Assembly (NCBI GenBank): GCA_034008185.1
Contig: CM067082.1
Location: forward strand, 12,074,984 to 12,138,983
Source of the DNA: Gorsachius magnificus
Taxonomy: Eukaryota; Chordata; Aves; Pelecaniformes; Ardeidae
Direction: 5' to 3'
DNA length: 64,000 nucleotides
Under the pieces are notes generated by a model. The model searched no databases and was not told the origin of the DNA. It saw nothing but the letters and a program-made list of their open reading frames with translations. The first letter of the stretch is position 1. Each line of letters starts with the position of its first letter. Below are positions 1 to 13,560 of the stretch, one piece after another. Both the position numbers and the translations under genes were made by a program.

Positions 1-104
1 GCATCCCCACCACTGCTATTATTTAAAGCACCAAGTTAATGAGCTCTCCTGCCCCTCAAGGTTTGCCTGCCTGTTGCTAGTCCCCAGGGCTGAGAGCTGA
101 ACTC

Positions 105-415
105 CTCGCGCCTGCGTCAGCCCGGCTCTCACATTTGTATTCTGCAATGCGGTTGCGTGTCTGGAGCGCGAGGAAGAAATCCCCCAGGTTTGATTCCACT
201 TACACACGTATAATGGAAATACGGCAGGGCACGGCGAGCATGACGCTTCTGCTCTGTGGGGGCTGCATGCAAACCCCGGTGAAGGTTGCTACCTAGGATC
301 ACAGCGGTGCCTCAAAGGCAGAAGGTGAATCTCTTGATGTCGTTGTCGTAAGAAACAGGTACCGCGGTAATTATGAAACTCACTGTAACCCTCAAAGTGA
401 GTTATTCCAAGCGTG
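105..415. promoter_or_regulatory. CpG-rich patch in AT-rich desert
   Basis: By eye this 310-bp stretch holds about 20 CpG dinucleotides, far more than the flanking kilobases, which have almost none. It includes a TGCGTCA motif (AP-1/CREB/NRF2-like) near 113-119. No convincing ORF, TATA box or splice pattern goes with it. It could be a small orphan CpG island (enhancer or non-coding RNA promoter), or a GC-rich repeat I do not recognise. The role is inference. Confidence 0.35.
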
Positions 416-2160
416 ATTTCTGCCTGGGCAGATGTAAAGGTGATTATTTGCTCCTGCCTTGACACTAGGGATCCAATCCCTTTGAAAGCAAGGATTTGTT
501 CAGTGTGCAGAAGCAGACGGTACGCCTGGGGCAGGAGGGGTTGGGGGACTCGGATGAGACTCCCCCCGCACTTCTTTTGCAGTGTGCTGCAGCTGGACAC
601 AGCAACGAGTGACCCCCCTCCCCTCTCCCACACTCCCCCAGGGCTGCTGCTGCTGTGACACCAGTCATCGTCACAGCCCCTGGGAAGACCCCCAGCAGCA
701 GCACCGGGTTTGCATCTGCTGGAAAAAGGGCTGAGGAAGGTCAGGAGATGGATTGGTGCCGTCTTTCAAGTTATGACCCCATCTTATCTCTTCCCTTTCC
801 TTCTCCAGCAAAGTCTTGTGTAGGCTGATAGCCACAGACTAGCTGCCCTTTAGGCTCGATGTAGTCTGGGGAAATCTCCCCCACTCCGGTGAAAAGGCTG
901 CAGGACTGAAAGGCACCGTACTGGCACCACAGCTATGAGTTGGGAAGAAAACTGTTGGGGGAGGAGAAGAACAATACACCAAGTTATGAATGAGAGAGAA
1001 ACACCAAGGACTTTTTGAAAAGCCCACTGCAACCAAAGGATCTGCAGACTGCAGAGACACAGGTCAGGCTCCTATTACAGACTTTCTGGAGACCGGAAAG
1101 CCTCACACAAGAATTGCCCTGTGTCCAGCAGTGCCAGTCTCAACCATTTCAGGTCCAACCAGCAGCACCACAAGGCTCTAAGGGAAGAATGGGAGACTGT
1201 TTTCCACAAGAGTCAGGAGAGTCATTAGTCCTAACAAACAGAAGGAGGCAGGGGGGCATCGATCTGCTTGTCATAATCACCACTTTGATGGTTTAAAGCA
1301 CATGCTGAAGCTTCAGAATCTAATAGAGGTGCCTCATGTTTGCAAACATGAAACCTAACCAAAGTTTCGGGTGGTGATCGGAGGATGCTTTTGAGATCAC
1401 TGCAGGAAACCTAATAGTAAAATTCAAATGAGGTCACATGCTTTGCTGCTTGTTTACAAGATTCTCCCAAAGGTCTCCCTGCTCCCCCAGCTTATGAGCC
1501 TAATTAACCCCCTGCACCTCGTTGGCAGGCATGGAATTTTAAGTAATTATGGGGATGCGTGGCTTCCTTACCAGCATGTCAAAGTCTTCTCGTCACACTC
1601 CGAGCGCTGGCATTTGCCTTGCACTTCTTTGTTCAGTGTTGCAGGGGGTGGCCGGACATCCACACATGTAAAACCCCAGCTGGAGGGATCCATTTACAGG
1701 CAGTCTTTAGACCAAGGGGGAGAAAAATTTCCCTCAGGGGTCTTGCACGTTTCTGCTGTACTCTGGAGCAGGACGCTACGAGTCTGAGTTGTCCTTAGAT
1801 GTTTTAAACTATTTCACAGGCATTAACTATGCCCATTTCATACACACAATCCTACCTTAACCAGCTCCCCTGAGCAACACGGACGGTGTGTGAGCTTTTC
1901 TGCATATTCAGCTGGCAAGGGACAGCCTGAGGAATCTACACTGCTCCCACAGCTCTTTACACATTCCTCATTAGACAGCCTGCATTGAAAGAATAAAAAC
2001 AGTAACCAGGAAAAAAAAAAATCTAGGAGCAGCAAGCAGAGCTCCAGGAATCAGACAGGAGCTTTGGTTCAGGCTGCTAGAGGTTGCCCTCTCTGCACTT
2101 GTCTTTCCATTGCAGCAATGAATCCCTGGCTACCCTGCGACTTGGTGATGAGGAAAGGGC
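416..2160. other. Intergenic, nothing recognised
   Basis: Mixed-composition sequence with only short chance ORFs on both strands. No repeat family, RNA gene or coding homology is recognisable. Confidence 0.5.
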
Positions 2161-2164
2161 TCCT

Positions 2165-2285
2165 TTCCTCACCCCATTCCTCTCTTACACTCTATGAGAC
2201 CCTGGTGTTTCCATGGAGTGCAGAAGCCACAGAGTCAAATCCGATGTCCTGAGTGGGTGCTCTCACCACTAGGTCAGCAGGCAAA
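2165..2285 (-). repeat. tRNA-derived SINE relic (minus strand)
   Basis: Read on the minus strand from about 2278, the sequence resembles a tRNA head: an A-box-like CTAGTGGTGAGAGCA, then a B-box-like GGATTTGACTC about 20 bases further on. This matches the RNA polymerase III promoter layout of ancient amniote tRNA-derived SINEs. It is strongly diverged and no tRNA cloverleaf is intact, so it is not a tRNA gene. Family assignment (MIR/CORE-SINE-like) is tentative. Confidence 0.45.
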
Positions 2286-2289
2286 ATGG

Positions 2290-3295
2290 AGGTAGAAATA
2301 TTTTAAGAGTCTCCAAATATATGACCTTAGTTTAAGAGATGTTTCAGACTCCAAGTCGCAGGGCAGATAAGCCCAGATGACCACCATCTCACACCCTTCT
2401 TTCTTAGTTTGCCTCTTAGTTGGCTTGGAGGACCCAGTGCTCAGCAGATTAGATCTCGTAAATCACATAGTAAAGCATCTATGTTCCCCACCATTCATTA
2501 CACAGGGATTTGAGGAGCTTCTCAGTAATGTACTGAATTTACACTAATTTACTGTACTGAATTTAAAATACTGTAAATTCCCAGAGCCATGAGTGAACTT
2601 GGAGGAGCTGCAGTCTCAGCATAATCATACAAAGCTGACATGAAGCACTGTCTGTCAAAACTTCTTCCTCCACCTTAAGGAGTATTAGGTCCCCCATATA
2701 TAGCTGGGCATGGTATAGTTTTTCATTTCAAGGGGAATCCCTAGATATTGGAAATCCACCCCAGTTGCTGTCTGAAAAAGGTATGCAAAAATCTTTCACT
2801 GAATTGCATACTGCCTTGTACGATGCAATCATCGCAGCAGCCTTTGTGACATCTATTTTGATTTAACTCCACTTTGCATTTTGTTGTCCCATACATTGAG
2901 AGCAGCAGCAGATTTTTCTATGGCCAGTAATGGACTGTTAAAGAAAACAATCAAGTGTACTAGCACAATTTTCAAAATGATCAGGAATAAAAAAGAAATC
3001 TTTCCATGAAAAACTTAATAAATGGCATGCCAGCTTCTTTTTAACAACTCAGGAGACCATGGCACAAATTCTGATGGTACACAAACTATGCAGATTCCTA
3101 AAGGTGAACACTGCAGCAATTTGCTATGCATATATTACGACGGCCTCTATGAACAGTTAGCTCTATTAAATGCTGACAGCCAATAGAAGACACATGTAAC
3201 TATTCTAGATGTTTTTAAACGTTTTCCAAGAAAATATCCCTGTCCTATTACATTCTGTTTACACCAGCCGATTAACCATTTATTTCAGGTTCCTA
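2290..3295. other. Intergenic, nothing recognised
   Basis: AT-rich, non-coding, with no repeat family or coding potential seen. Confidence 0.5.
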
Positions 3296-3299
3296 TTAG

Positions 3300-3485
3300 T
3301 CCTGTGACCTACTGAATAAAGCACTTGCCTTGACTCAGGAGTTTTCATCCACAAATCTTACTTAGTGGGTGACTTTCCCATTCTCTGATTCAGTTTCTGC
3401 AGATATAAAACAGGGATAATGATAATGACCTCCTTAGTAATGCCATTAGGGATTTACTAATAAGATAATTATTATTGGGGAATAA
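3300..3485 (+). repeat. MIR-like CORE-SINE relic
   Basis: The run from the TGTGACC near 3303 through a 'gactttcccattctctga' region, a 'ttcagtttctgcagat' region and 'aaaacagggataatgata' follows, in order, the familiar 3' half of mammalian MIR elements. It is an old, diverged copy on the plus strand. MIR-type relics are rare but known in birds. Confidence 0.5.
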
Positions 3486-3732
3486 AACTTTATGTGAGGA
3501 ACCATTTATTAAAGCATCCCCATGGCTTATTCACACTCCATAAGCGATTTATCAATGGAGCCTTAGAGGGAAGGTTGATGAAAAGTGCTCCAGTGCTAAA
3601 GCAGCAAAGATCCAAAGCTCATGGCCACATCTCCAGCAAATAGGTGTGTATCAAGGCATAGACATGCACAAATTCTCAGTAGTTCTTCATCTTTATGTCC
3701 CTCCTCAATTTTCTTCAGCTGCTGCTTCTGCT

Positions 3733-3752
3733 GGAGGAGGAGGAGGAGGAGG
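3733..3752 (+). repeat. (GGA)n microsatellite
   Basis: A perfect GGA triplet run of about six and a half units in non-coding sequence. Confidence 0.85.
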
Positions 3753-6700
3753 TGGGAAGTACTTCTTTGGCCCTTTCGGTGTGGAAGTATTGGATTCTTC
3801 CATGTTCAACCCTGTCACCAAATGAGTGACAAACACTTCCCTGCAGCTGTTTCTGCAGCATTACACCCATCAGTAACAAGGGAAAGGATGAGGAGGAACT
3901 GTGCTTGGAACAAGGATATTGGGTGCAGATGGAAGGAGCTCCCTCATATGGCCTGGAGCACACACTGGGACCTTTTAGACCATGACAGTGGTGAACAGTA
4001 TACAAAAACCTTATCTCCCACCTTATTTTCCTTCTGCATGGACAATCTGAAGTGTTAGTAATATATTTCTTTTTTTATTCCCCTTTCTGCCTAGAAACCT
4101 CTTTCTCTACAGGCTCTCTTAGTCACACATGCCCATTTAAGCCTCTGCAGAGCACTTGGCTTGCCCAGATGTAAAATTTGCTTGGACTGCAAAACTTTGA
4201 GATCTGACTGAGTGCCAAATGTGGCTCTTTGGCTCCTACCATCCCCTCAAATGAGGAATTTAGCCTCCATGTTTACTTCTAAAAATAGGGATTAATCACT
4301 GGAAATTACAGTAAAGTTGCAGACTGAAAAACATTTGAAGCTGTTTTCTTCTACAGTTCAGCTTTTTGAACTGTCCAGAAAGGACTCTAAAGAGTGACCA
4401 GTCATGGGCTATGATGACCAACAACACATGGAGATAGCCAATAGAGAAGGGAGGACAAATTAAAAGAATATCATTATGTGCCTTGGGCAATGGCAACAGT
4501 AAATAAAAAGTTTAGTCCCATGGCTATGCAAGATGTCTAAGGGTACTGTATGCCTGTTCTCAACCAAATCTCTTGCTCAACCCCAGTCTACCACTGACCA
4601 TACCATACCCTAGATGACACTACTGGGAGACTACTACACGCTCTGTGCATGGCCGGTCTCCTTAGTGTCATTCTATGGACTTTCCAAAATGGTGAGTGCA
4701 GGTTGGATAAAGACAGGGAGTTACTGGGAAATAAATCCTGCTGAACTCCCCATTCCTGTGCAAGAATATAAAGAAAATAATCCTACCTCTTCAAATCCTG
4801 AAGGCCCCCTTCCCTTGCATACAGTAATCTGTTCCTGTTCATTTAATGGCAATCATGGTCAAGGGCTCCAGCTGACAAAAAATTGCATAGCTGTAGCAAT
4901 GAATAAAGCAGTGCCAACCACTGCAGGATGTCATCTCAAGTCATACAGGCTAAAGACAGTTGCTACCCAAGGAACAAGCTCTTGTAGTCAGATGACTGAT
5001 ACGTGAATGTATGAAAGATGCTAGATCACAGGTTTCATCCATCTCTGTCTTAAAGCCAAAGGTCAGGATCAAACTTCATGTCAGAATGAGTCGAACAGGA
5101 GGTAGAAATCAAATGAAGTCAACGTTCTTGTTATTAAGTACTGAGTCAGGAACAACACTCTCTAGGATAAAAGCATGTCAAGGGAAGAAGAAATCTGAGC
5201 CCAGTGAGGACTGGTCTGCACTTGGGGAGCTAACTCTTCCTACAGTCTTGATCCTGGCTTTTGTCTTCATAGCTAAAAACATTACCTCAAAATCTGTGCA
5301 TTGAATCTTCATAAATTGAAATCCATACCGTCGATCTGTAGAAATGATGATGGTCTAGCATTGGTGGAAAGTGGCTCAGATGAAATCATGATTCATTTCA
5401 ATGTTCATACGTATTGAATAGAAACTGACACTTAGCTTCACTGTAAAACATCGGCTTTTCAAAGCTCGGTGGTATGAGAAGTGGCAAAGAGGGTCTGGCT
5501 TTTCACAGAGGCCATGTGCTTCAAATTGTCCCAAGCCAAGCGGACTGCTTAGTGGGAATGGCGCATTGAAGGGGAGGCGTCTGGGCAGTGGGCAGGTTAG
5601 CTTTGCAGCCACGTGCTGGATGACTTTTTCCCCACAAAGGAAAGAAAGACTCTGATTCTTCTCTCATTTACACCAGTGTAAATAACGTGGACTGTGCAAG
5701 TCAGTGAAGAGAATCCAGCTTAGATGAGAGAAAGAGCTAGTCCAGAGAGAGAAAATCTGTCATCCTCAAACTCTGCTCTGCAGGTGTTTCTGCTATTACA
5801 GATGTCTTGTACAAAGCCCCTAGCGGCACGTAATTAAAATCCAATTGGGCCTAAGTAAGGACTGTTGTAAGAACCACAACTGCCTTCTTCCTCAACCGGC
5901 TGATGTGGCGAGCACTCGTTGCATTCTGTCAGGAGTCCCGCAGCACTCGTGGTAAATGACTGGGGAGGGATGCCTCATGCAAACTCACAAGACAAATTAT
6001 GTTAAAAAGTAAAAGTGAAAAAGCAAACAGTTCGACTGGGGCTTGAAAGAATAATAGCTGCACTGTGTGCTTTTCACTCACCACTTAAGTTCTCATGGCT
6101 GAATGGCTGTTGGAAATGCTAAGGGTTTGATGTGGCAAATCTCTTGCATGCAGAATCCCTGGGAGTTAGCACCGCTCTGGCCTAACTGTGCTATTCTTAC
6201 CTGCTCTTTTCACCGTATTTCTGCTTCCCTCTTACCATTGCAAGACTGCAGACATGCCAACAGCATATGTGGGCAAACCCCAGCTGGCATCTTTTCCCCC
6301 AACAGGTGCTTACATGACACAAAAACCTGAATGAAAGTGCAAATCCCCTAAAGCTGGAAATCTTACTCAGGTTCCCATCCAGGCCCCATTTCTCTCGAGA
6401 GAACTGGTTTTTCTGTGCTTTGTAGTCTGGAAGCAGTTACGTGATGGTTTCTGCTTGAAGGTTTCTTGTCTTGGGGAAATTACTTTTGGATAGCCATGGC
6501 CTTAGTCATGCATTCCTTTGGCCATGCATAGTTTTCTTATGCTGTATTTACACTGTGCTCACCATGGTAAAGCTGGAGCCTCTGGTCTCTGCTGCAATAC
6601 ACATTCTTATAATTCTGAACTCTCAAATCAGTTGCTAGGAAGCTATGGGTAGTTGTAGCAATGAGCCTTCAAGATCTGGCATCATCCCTCTGGCAGGGGC

Positions 6701-9700
6701 CAGGCACAGGGGATGTAAAGCATAACTCATTTGCTAAGGTAACGCAGGGGATACACTGGATCCCAGCCTTCCTAAGCCTGCTTCAGGGTGAACCATTAGC
6801 AAAGCCTCCATCCGATCTCATTCCTCCCACTTCATTTGCTGTCCTCCACCTAGATATTCAGCTATGGTGACCAGGGAGGCAGAGCTGGAAACCCACCCCA
6901 AGCCCTGCCCTGTGCAGATAGGTAGGGGTGGCAGTGTGCATATCTTAACCCATTCCATACTGACCTACTGCTGGGATGAAACATCGCACCTCTGGCCCTT
7001 TTGGATTTTGTAACTAAAGGGCCTAATTTCACTGGAGGTGTTGGGGGGGGGTGTGTGATGTGGTACTAGCAAAAGGTCTGAATAGCTATTCCTTAGCCTC
7101 TTCCAAACTGAACAGCCATCAGAGCTGTGTGTAGCTTTCTGGGAAATAGGCCCAACCTCCTGCCAGCGATGGTTATCCTCATTCCTCAACACTTTTTTCT
7201 GGTGTTTGGGGAGAGGCAGAATATGCCAGACCCCCAGTTACCCTTACTGGGTCCAGCTCCACCCTCCAGGATCCAGTCTGCATGTGCTAGCACTCAGCTC
7301 AGTGTCCGAATTGCCATTGCCATTAGCAAACTCTGCACCAGATGGGCATTGAGACCTTCCCTGCTCATTTTTGTGTGCTTACAAAATGTCTCCCTGCACT
7401 TAAAGCTAGATTACCCCAGCACTTCTTTTATTTAAAGATCAGATCTCAAGACTTCTATCTGTGCTGACAACACATCCTGTGCTAGTTTCAAAGCACAGAA
7501 ACTGTGCTACTTTCAGGGAGACTCCTCTGTGCATCTAGCATCTAGCTGAAGGTTTTTAGTCTTCAGAAATTGCCTGCAGCGAGGTCCCCATGCTCTGTCC
7601 TTCCCACGACCCCCCTCTCTCTGAAGGAGAGAAGTTGTCCTCTGCCCACGGCATCCTGCTGCAACTCCTCCAGTCAAGAACACTTCTGCAAGAGAAGCTG
7701 GTTGTGAAAGTCACCTTGTACATCCTCTGTCACTTGCCACCGTGTACCTCAGAATCCTGGCTTGTACGAAATCCAGGGTCCTAATGTAACTTTAGGTTAA
7801 AGCCATGCAGGACTTTTCTAAACCAGTGACTAAGCATTCATCAGAAAATGAAATGATGTTGAGAGAAAGTGAGTGTAGGATCTACCCTTATTTTAAAATT
7901 CAATTAGCAGCACAACCGTGATGAACAGCCCTGTGGTTATGTAGATTTAGTAAAGTCATTAAGATCTCAGATTACATGTGGTGCTATTTCCCCTTACTCT
8001 TCCTTTTGCTGCCCCCAGCAATCCTGCCTGTTTTCCGCCTATCACAACACAAACAGAAACAAATCACCAGGGGTTAAACAGCCTAAATTGGATTACAGTC
8101 ACACTGTCTAGAAAATAGAGTATTGCTGGTAATTGCATTCCATTGAATAAATATCTCTACATTAGTTTACATCACATTAGCATTCTGACAATGATTATTC
8201 TCATTGTAATTTGCCTATCCAAGAATAAGTGTAACGCAGAGCTCCGAATCCAAACAATTGATGTGTTCTGGGTGCTGGTATTTGTTTTAAAGATTAAACA
8301 GTATCCTGGTTGGACATTAATAAAATCTTAGATCAAAAAAATCCCAGACCCTTCTTCTTTCAATTTTGCTGAAGAGTTATGAGCCAAATAACTCAAGGCC
8401 CAAACTTGTTCCCACTGAAGTCAGTAGGAGTTCTGCTAATCTCTCTTTCTTCAGGACCCTCATAATTTATTTTATTTATATCACAGTTGCCTCCTAAATT
8501 CACTGGTTCCAAAATATTTATGGATAGTCCATGATGCCTATTTTGATATCAAAGGTCTAAAATGGGGCTGGCACAGCTAAGGGTAAATTTTACCCTTGAT
8601 AACTTCTCAGGTATTTTATTCCAGCTTCTAGGTAACAGCTTGTCTTGGTCAGAAGTCTCCATACTTCCCTCCCCACCAGCTGGCTTTACTGGGACCACCG
8701 ACTGCAGTCTCCAAGCAGTTCACTGAGATGATCATAAACCACTTTGATTTTGTTCAGTGCCTGCTGTTCTTCACTTTCTCAAGGAAAGAGACAATGCCCT
8801 GACAGGCAGATAAAAAGGACATAAAACAATAAAGGTAAAGAGCAATTTAGCCAGGCACTTCTGTAAGCTTCATGGGGTCATGGGAGACGCATCTCAAGTT
8901 TCTCAGTTTCTTTGTTCTTCCAGCTGACTTTGTCTCTGAGACCTCTGATGTTGCCCAGGGAAGTTTAAGGACCCCCGGCTCAGCAGGCCGGCTGTCTGGC
9001 AACCATGAGCATCACCAGTGTTCACCGGCCAGCAGGCTCTGGTGTGGAGCTAAGAAGATAAGAGAAGGCAGGGGGAAACAGTGGCAGTTAGACAGACAGA
9101 AACACCATTTCCTTCCCTTCTATCGGGCTCAAGAACAGCCACCCCACCCCACTGAGGACGTTTCTTAATGCAGCCCATAGTCCTCCCTTGAAAGAAATAC
9201 CCAATGGCTGGATATCTTACACTGGGCATTTTTACTAATTATTCCTTTCACTTGACATAGGTCCAGTAATTAAAAATGCCCCAGGAGAACTACACCATCC
9301 TTTTCTCTCAGCCACTGAGCAGCAGCACAAGCTGCAAAAAGATGTGGAGATTCGATAGTACTGTGAGACTGTCCCAAATGCCTATCTATCTCATCTGCCA
9401 TGTCAGAATGGTCTAGACATCGATATGTCCATGTTTCCAGGAGAATATATTAGTGATGATGACTTCTTATGGCAATACTTTCCATGGAAAAATTTTTGGG
9501 AAGAGATGTCACCTTTCTTGCATAAAATAACACAAACAAACACTGCGAGGGCAAAGGAAGAGGGCATCGCCGTGAAAGAACAGAGGTAAGTGTGATGATC
9601 AAGACTTGAATTAGCTGCACCTGTATAAGTATAAAGTTAAGAAACTGGTCATTGTTTACAATCTGAACATAATATTTGAATAAAGCTATCAATAATGGAC

Positions 9701-10455
9701 AGCCGCTGGGAGGCAAAACCTACCATGGCTGGCATTTTCCAAAGAATTATGAGACCTTGGAGTCCAATTTCCACAGGCCTCCAGCCTATAATCGTGTTGA
9801 TAAATCACTTCCATATGTAGGACTTGATGCTAAACATTGAGACAACCCACATTTTACTGCCAGTACCAAGTGCATAAGAGAGGAACAAAATACGCTGCAA
9901 AAACTATTATGAAACTGGAAACTGGGAGCAGTACAGGGCTGCAGGAAGATGAAACACAGCAAGGAGCCCAGCATTTTAACTCTTTCCCTGGCAGCTGACA
10001 CCATATATGCCAAAGACAGAAAGTGGCTGTAGGCAGCAGCGACTGAAAAAGTCATGAGACAGAGCACGTTGCAATCGCTCTCAGTAGTATCTTACTCCGG
10101 TGTCGCTGGTGGAAAGATCTTGCAAAAATATTGCTATTTGTTGGCATCATGCGTGACCTGAGAAAGTCAGAAGGGAGAGGGACAGACAGAGGCCATTACA
10201 GTAAGTTCCATCCAGGCACAGGCACCACAAGAGCCCTTTTGCACTACAGAAACAGATCATGATGTTTGGAATCTGGTAGGCACAGGGAGGACTGGCCGAG
10301 ACGACTGAAGTTGCTATGCTCATGATGCTGCTGCCTGAGGCACCAGCACTGCATGCTTGAACTTTTCAGAACATGAATATCCATTATTTATTGCACATTT
10401 TGTTTGTAAGTACATCTCGAGCTCAAGACAGGGACATATATTTGAGGATGAGGGA
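3753..10455. other. Intergenic desert
   Basis: About 6.7 kb without recognisable genes. All ORFs are short and lack family features. The stretch near 8,388-8,440, with a 'ccactgaagtcagtaggag' phrase, resembles a very old amniote interspersed repeat I cannot name. A G9 run lies near 7,041-7,050. Everything else is unassigned single-copy-looking sequence. Confidence 0.5.
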
Positions 10456-10460
10456 AATGA

Positions 10461-11097
10461 ATCATGGTATCATAGAATCATAGAATGTTTTGGGTTGGAA
10501 GGGACCCCTAGAGGTCATCTAGTCCAACCCCCCTGCAGTGAGCAGGGACATCTTTAACTCAATCAGGTTGCTCAGAGCCCCGTCCAACCTGGCCTTGAAT
10601 GTTTCCAGGGATGGGGCCTCCACTGGGAAACCCGTTCCAGTGTTTCACCACCCTCATTGTAAAGAACTTCCTCCTTATATCTAATGTAAATCTAGCCTCT
10701 TTCAGCTTAAAGCCATTACCCTTGTCCTGTCACAGCTGGCCCTACTAAAAAGATTGTCCCCATCTTTCCTATAGGCCCCCTTTAGGTACTGAAAGGCCGC
10801 AATCAGGTCTCCCCGCAGCCTTCTCTTCTCCAGGCTGAACAACCCCAACTCTCTCAGCCTGTCCTCATAGGAGAGGTGCTCCAGCCCTCAGATCATTTTG
10901 GTGGCCTCCTCTGGACCCGCTCCAACACTTCCATGTCCTCCTTGTGCTGAGGGCTCCAGACCTGGATGCAGCACTGCAGTTGGGATCTCACCAAGGAAGA
11001 GAAGAGGGGCAGAATCCCCTCCCTCACCCTGCTGGCCACGCTTCTCTTGATGCAGCCCAGGGTATGGTTGGCCTTCTGGCCTGCGAGCACACATTGC
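10461..11097 (-). mobile_element. CR1 LINE 3' fragment (copy A)
   Basis: On the minus strand this is the last part of CR1 ORF2 (C-terminal reverse-transcriptase region, with readable SVASR and [10 protein letters not shown] stretches in different frames), then the 3' UTR and terminal ATTCTATGAT repeats at the low-coordinate end. It is 5'-truncated at about 11,097. ORF2 is broken by a one-base deletion just before an in-phase TGA near 10,892, and the same lesions occur in copy B at 14.8-15.6 kb. It is non-functional and inserted in intergenic sequence. Confidence 0.93.
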
Positions 11098-13160
11098 TGT
11101 GATGGATGGATCTGTTCTCCACAGTCATGTCTCTACCTTCTGCCAGCTCTTAAAAGAGATAAAGCAATCCTTCAACCTCTGTGAGCACCAGCAGAAGACT
11201 CCTCTCTTCATTTAAGCAAAGGCTGGATGTCCCCTACTGAAGTAATTCCACCAATCTCCTTCTGCTGAAACCTAGCACAAGTCAGCCCAGTGATGATGAT
11301 AAAAGCTGGAGTCATGCTTCCCAGAATGGGGGATAATGCAGCACTAACTCATCCTGGTTTGTAAAGGGGAGAGCTAATAACTTTGGTCAGGAATTTACAA
11401 AACATGAACTTAGGGCACTGACCCAAGACACAGCAGTTTGGAAGCTGGAGGAGAGATAAACAGAACCTATTAAATGGCAGCAGCATTTAACTATAGCAAG
11501 AATGCTGATATCTGACATGAGTCTTGGCTCAGTAGCTACAGATATCATAAAACCACCATGTGTAATTAGACACAATCTGTCATGTGTATGTCATCATAAG
11601 GCCAAAAGTACCACAGCACAGTTACTGACTTTATTCACAAGCTACAGGCGTGATCTTTCCAGGTCACCATTAAGGTCATTGTCTAGCAGCAGCAAAAAAT
11701 CTTCTGTTTCCTGACAGGTATTTACAAGCTTCCCAAGGCTGAGTTAATTAGTCAGATTTTAGTTTGCTTATGACATTAACCTTGGGGGGAAAAAACAACA
11801 CAGAAACAAAGTGGGGAAAAAATTCTGTTCCAGAAAAGCCAAACCCATAAATCTGATCATGGTGCATTTTTTATTAGTATGCAAAAATAAATCACATTCT
11901 AAATGTCTACTGAAACGCAGTAGCTGTTTTTCCTATATGCATTTAAACCAGCCTAAAATCCATGATATATTACTGGCAAGTAATGCTTTTCTTTTTTTCC
12001 ATAGGAGATACCAATATAAAAATTTAGATCTGAGCCCTCCTTTCCCAAAGCCATTATTAAAATCACATGCAAAACTGATCCTACTGGACACACAATTTAC
12101 TTGAAGCACCTTCGCTCCACTTGGCTAAAGAAGGAGCAATAATCCACGTGCTGGCCTCTGCTTATAAGCCATTTCTAAGAAACAAATACCTTAATCTTAG
12201 CAACAACAGGGTTTGGTATTTCCAACCAGAAGTTCTTAACAGAGAAACCTTTTTGGAAAAGTTAAACCCTAAGAAAACAGCTTTTCAAAGCCTCTTTTGT
12301 GGAATGAATAAGGCTAGCTTCAAGAGAGCTAGAGGACTCCAGACATGTGTGGCTCTCAGCGACTTCATTCCAGCATGGAAGATGCCACGCAGTTGCCCTT
12401 CTTCACAAGCACGAAAGAGACCATACTGCTTGAGAGTCAAGCTCTCATGGTCTTGCTTACAAGAGCAGCAGCTTCTCACAATCCTGTCTAGATCAGTAAA
12501 GAGTGGAGGCAACCTCTGGCCTTAAGGTATGCATTTTTTGGGATTTGTAACGCACATCTTTTATCAGACCTGATGCTGCAGTCATTTTAGTATTGTGTTG
12601 AGCTTGCATTTCAGACTTCAGCCCATCAGTAGTGTTAATATGTCAGAATTTCTAATGGGGAAGGGAATTCATGAAACCCTTGACCTTTTGGGCATCACTG
12701 CTCAAGCCTGTCAGTCCCAGCATGGGGCAGTGTCAGGGTGCCCTGGTTACCACCACAAAGTAACTAAGAGGGTGCTGTTTGCTAGGGATCGAGTGCACAC
12801 TCAGTCCTACGGAGCACATACAGCTGGCGGAGAATCAGGGAAGCAGTTTTGTGATTTGTCATCTGTTCAGACAACACAGTATATCTGCAAGGATAAGATA
12901 AGTTATTTTCTCAGGCATCCATAGACAGAGACATTTCCAGGAAGAAAAGTGTTTCTGTCTTTAAAGTCCAGGAAAATCAGAACTTAAGTATTTAGGCAAG
13001 GAAAGCCTCAAGGGGTTTTATGTCTTCATGGAGTTTCAAACTGAGCAGTAGATTTTATCTAGTTCTTATTGAATCAGACTCCAGGATGGAGTTGAAAGAA
13101 GCTGTAAATTGGATTTACTGGATCTAGTAGGCATTATTAATAAGCAGATCTACTGTATCA
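11098..13160. other. Intergenic, nothing recognised
   Basis: Non-coding AT-rich sequence. ORFs of up to 134 codons at about 12.1-12.5 kb occur on both strands over the same bases and show no domain or family signature. Confidence 0.5.
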
Positions 13161-13164
13161 TGTG

Positions 13165-13560
13165 AGAATCATAGAATCATAATTTGGTCTGAAAGAGACC
13201 TGCAGAGGTCATCAAATCCAACCCTCTGTGCAAAGCAAGTCTACGTAGATCAGGTTGCTCTGGGATGCACCCAGTTCAGTCTTTAACACTTCCAAAGGTG
13301 GAGATCACACAGCATCTCTGGGAAACTTATTCCAGTATTTGACTACCCTCTTGGTAAAAAAAAAAAATCTTTATATTTAAAATGGAATTTTCCAGATTCC
13401 AAGTTGTGTCCATTGGCTCTGTCACTGCACTTCTCACTCAGGGGAGCCCAAAACTGAAGCAAGCACTCCAGATGCAATATCACAAGTGCTGAGCAGAGGG
13501 GAAAGATCACTTCACTGGACCTGCTGGCTACACTTTATTAATACAGCCTAGGATGCTCGA
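13165..13560 (-). mobile_element. Old diverged CR1 3' fragment (minus)
   Basis: It begins with AGAATCATAGAATCAT and continues through the CR1 3' landmarks 'aggtcatcaaatccaaccc' and 'atcaggttgctctggg'. Towards 13,560 it reaches the ORF2 region around 'ctggctacac'. Many substitutions and an A11 expansion near 13,357 show that it is much older than copies A and B. Confidence 0.8.
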
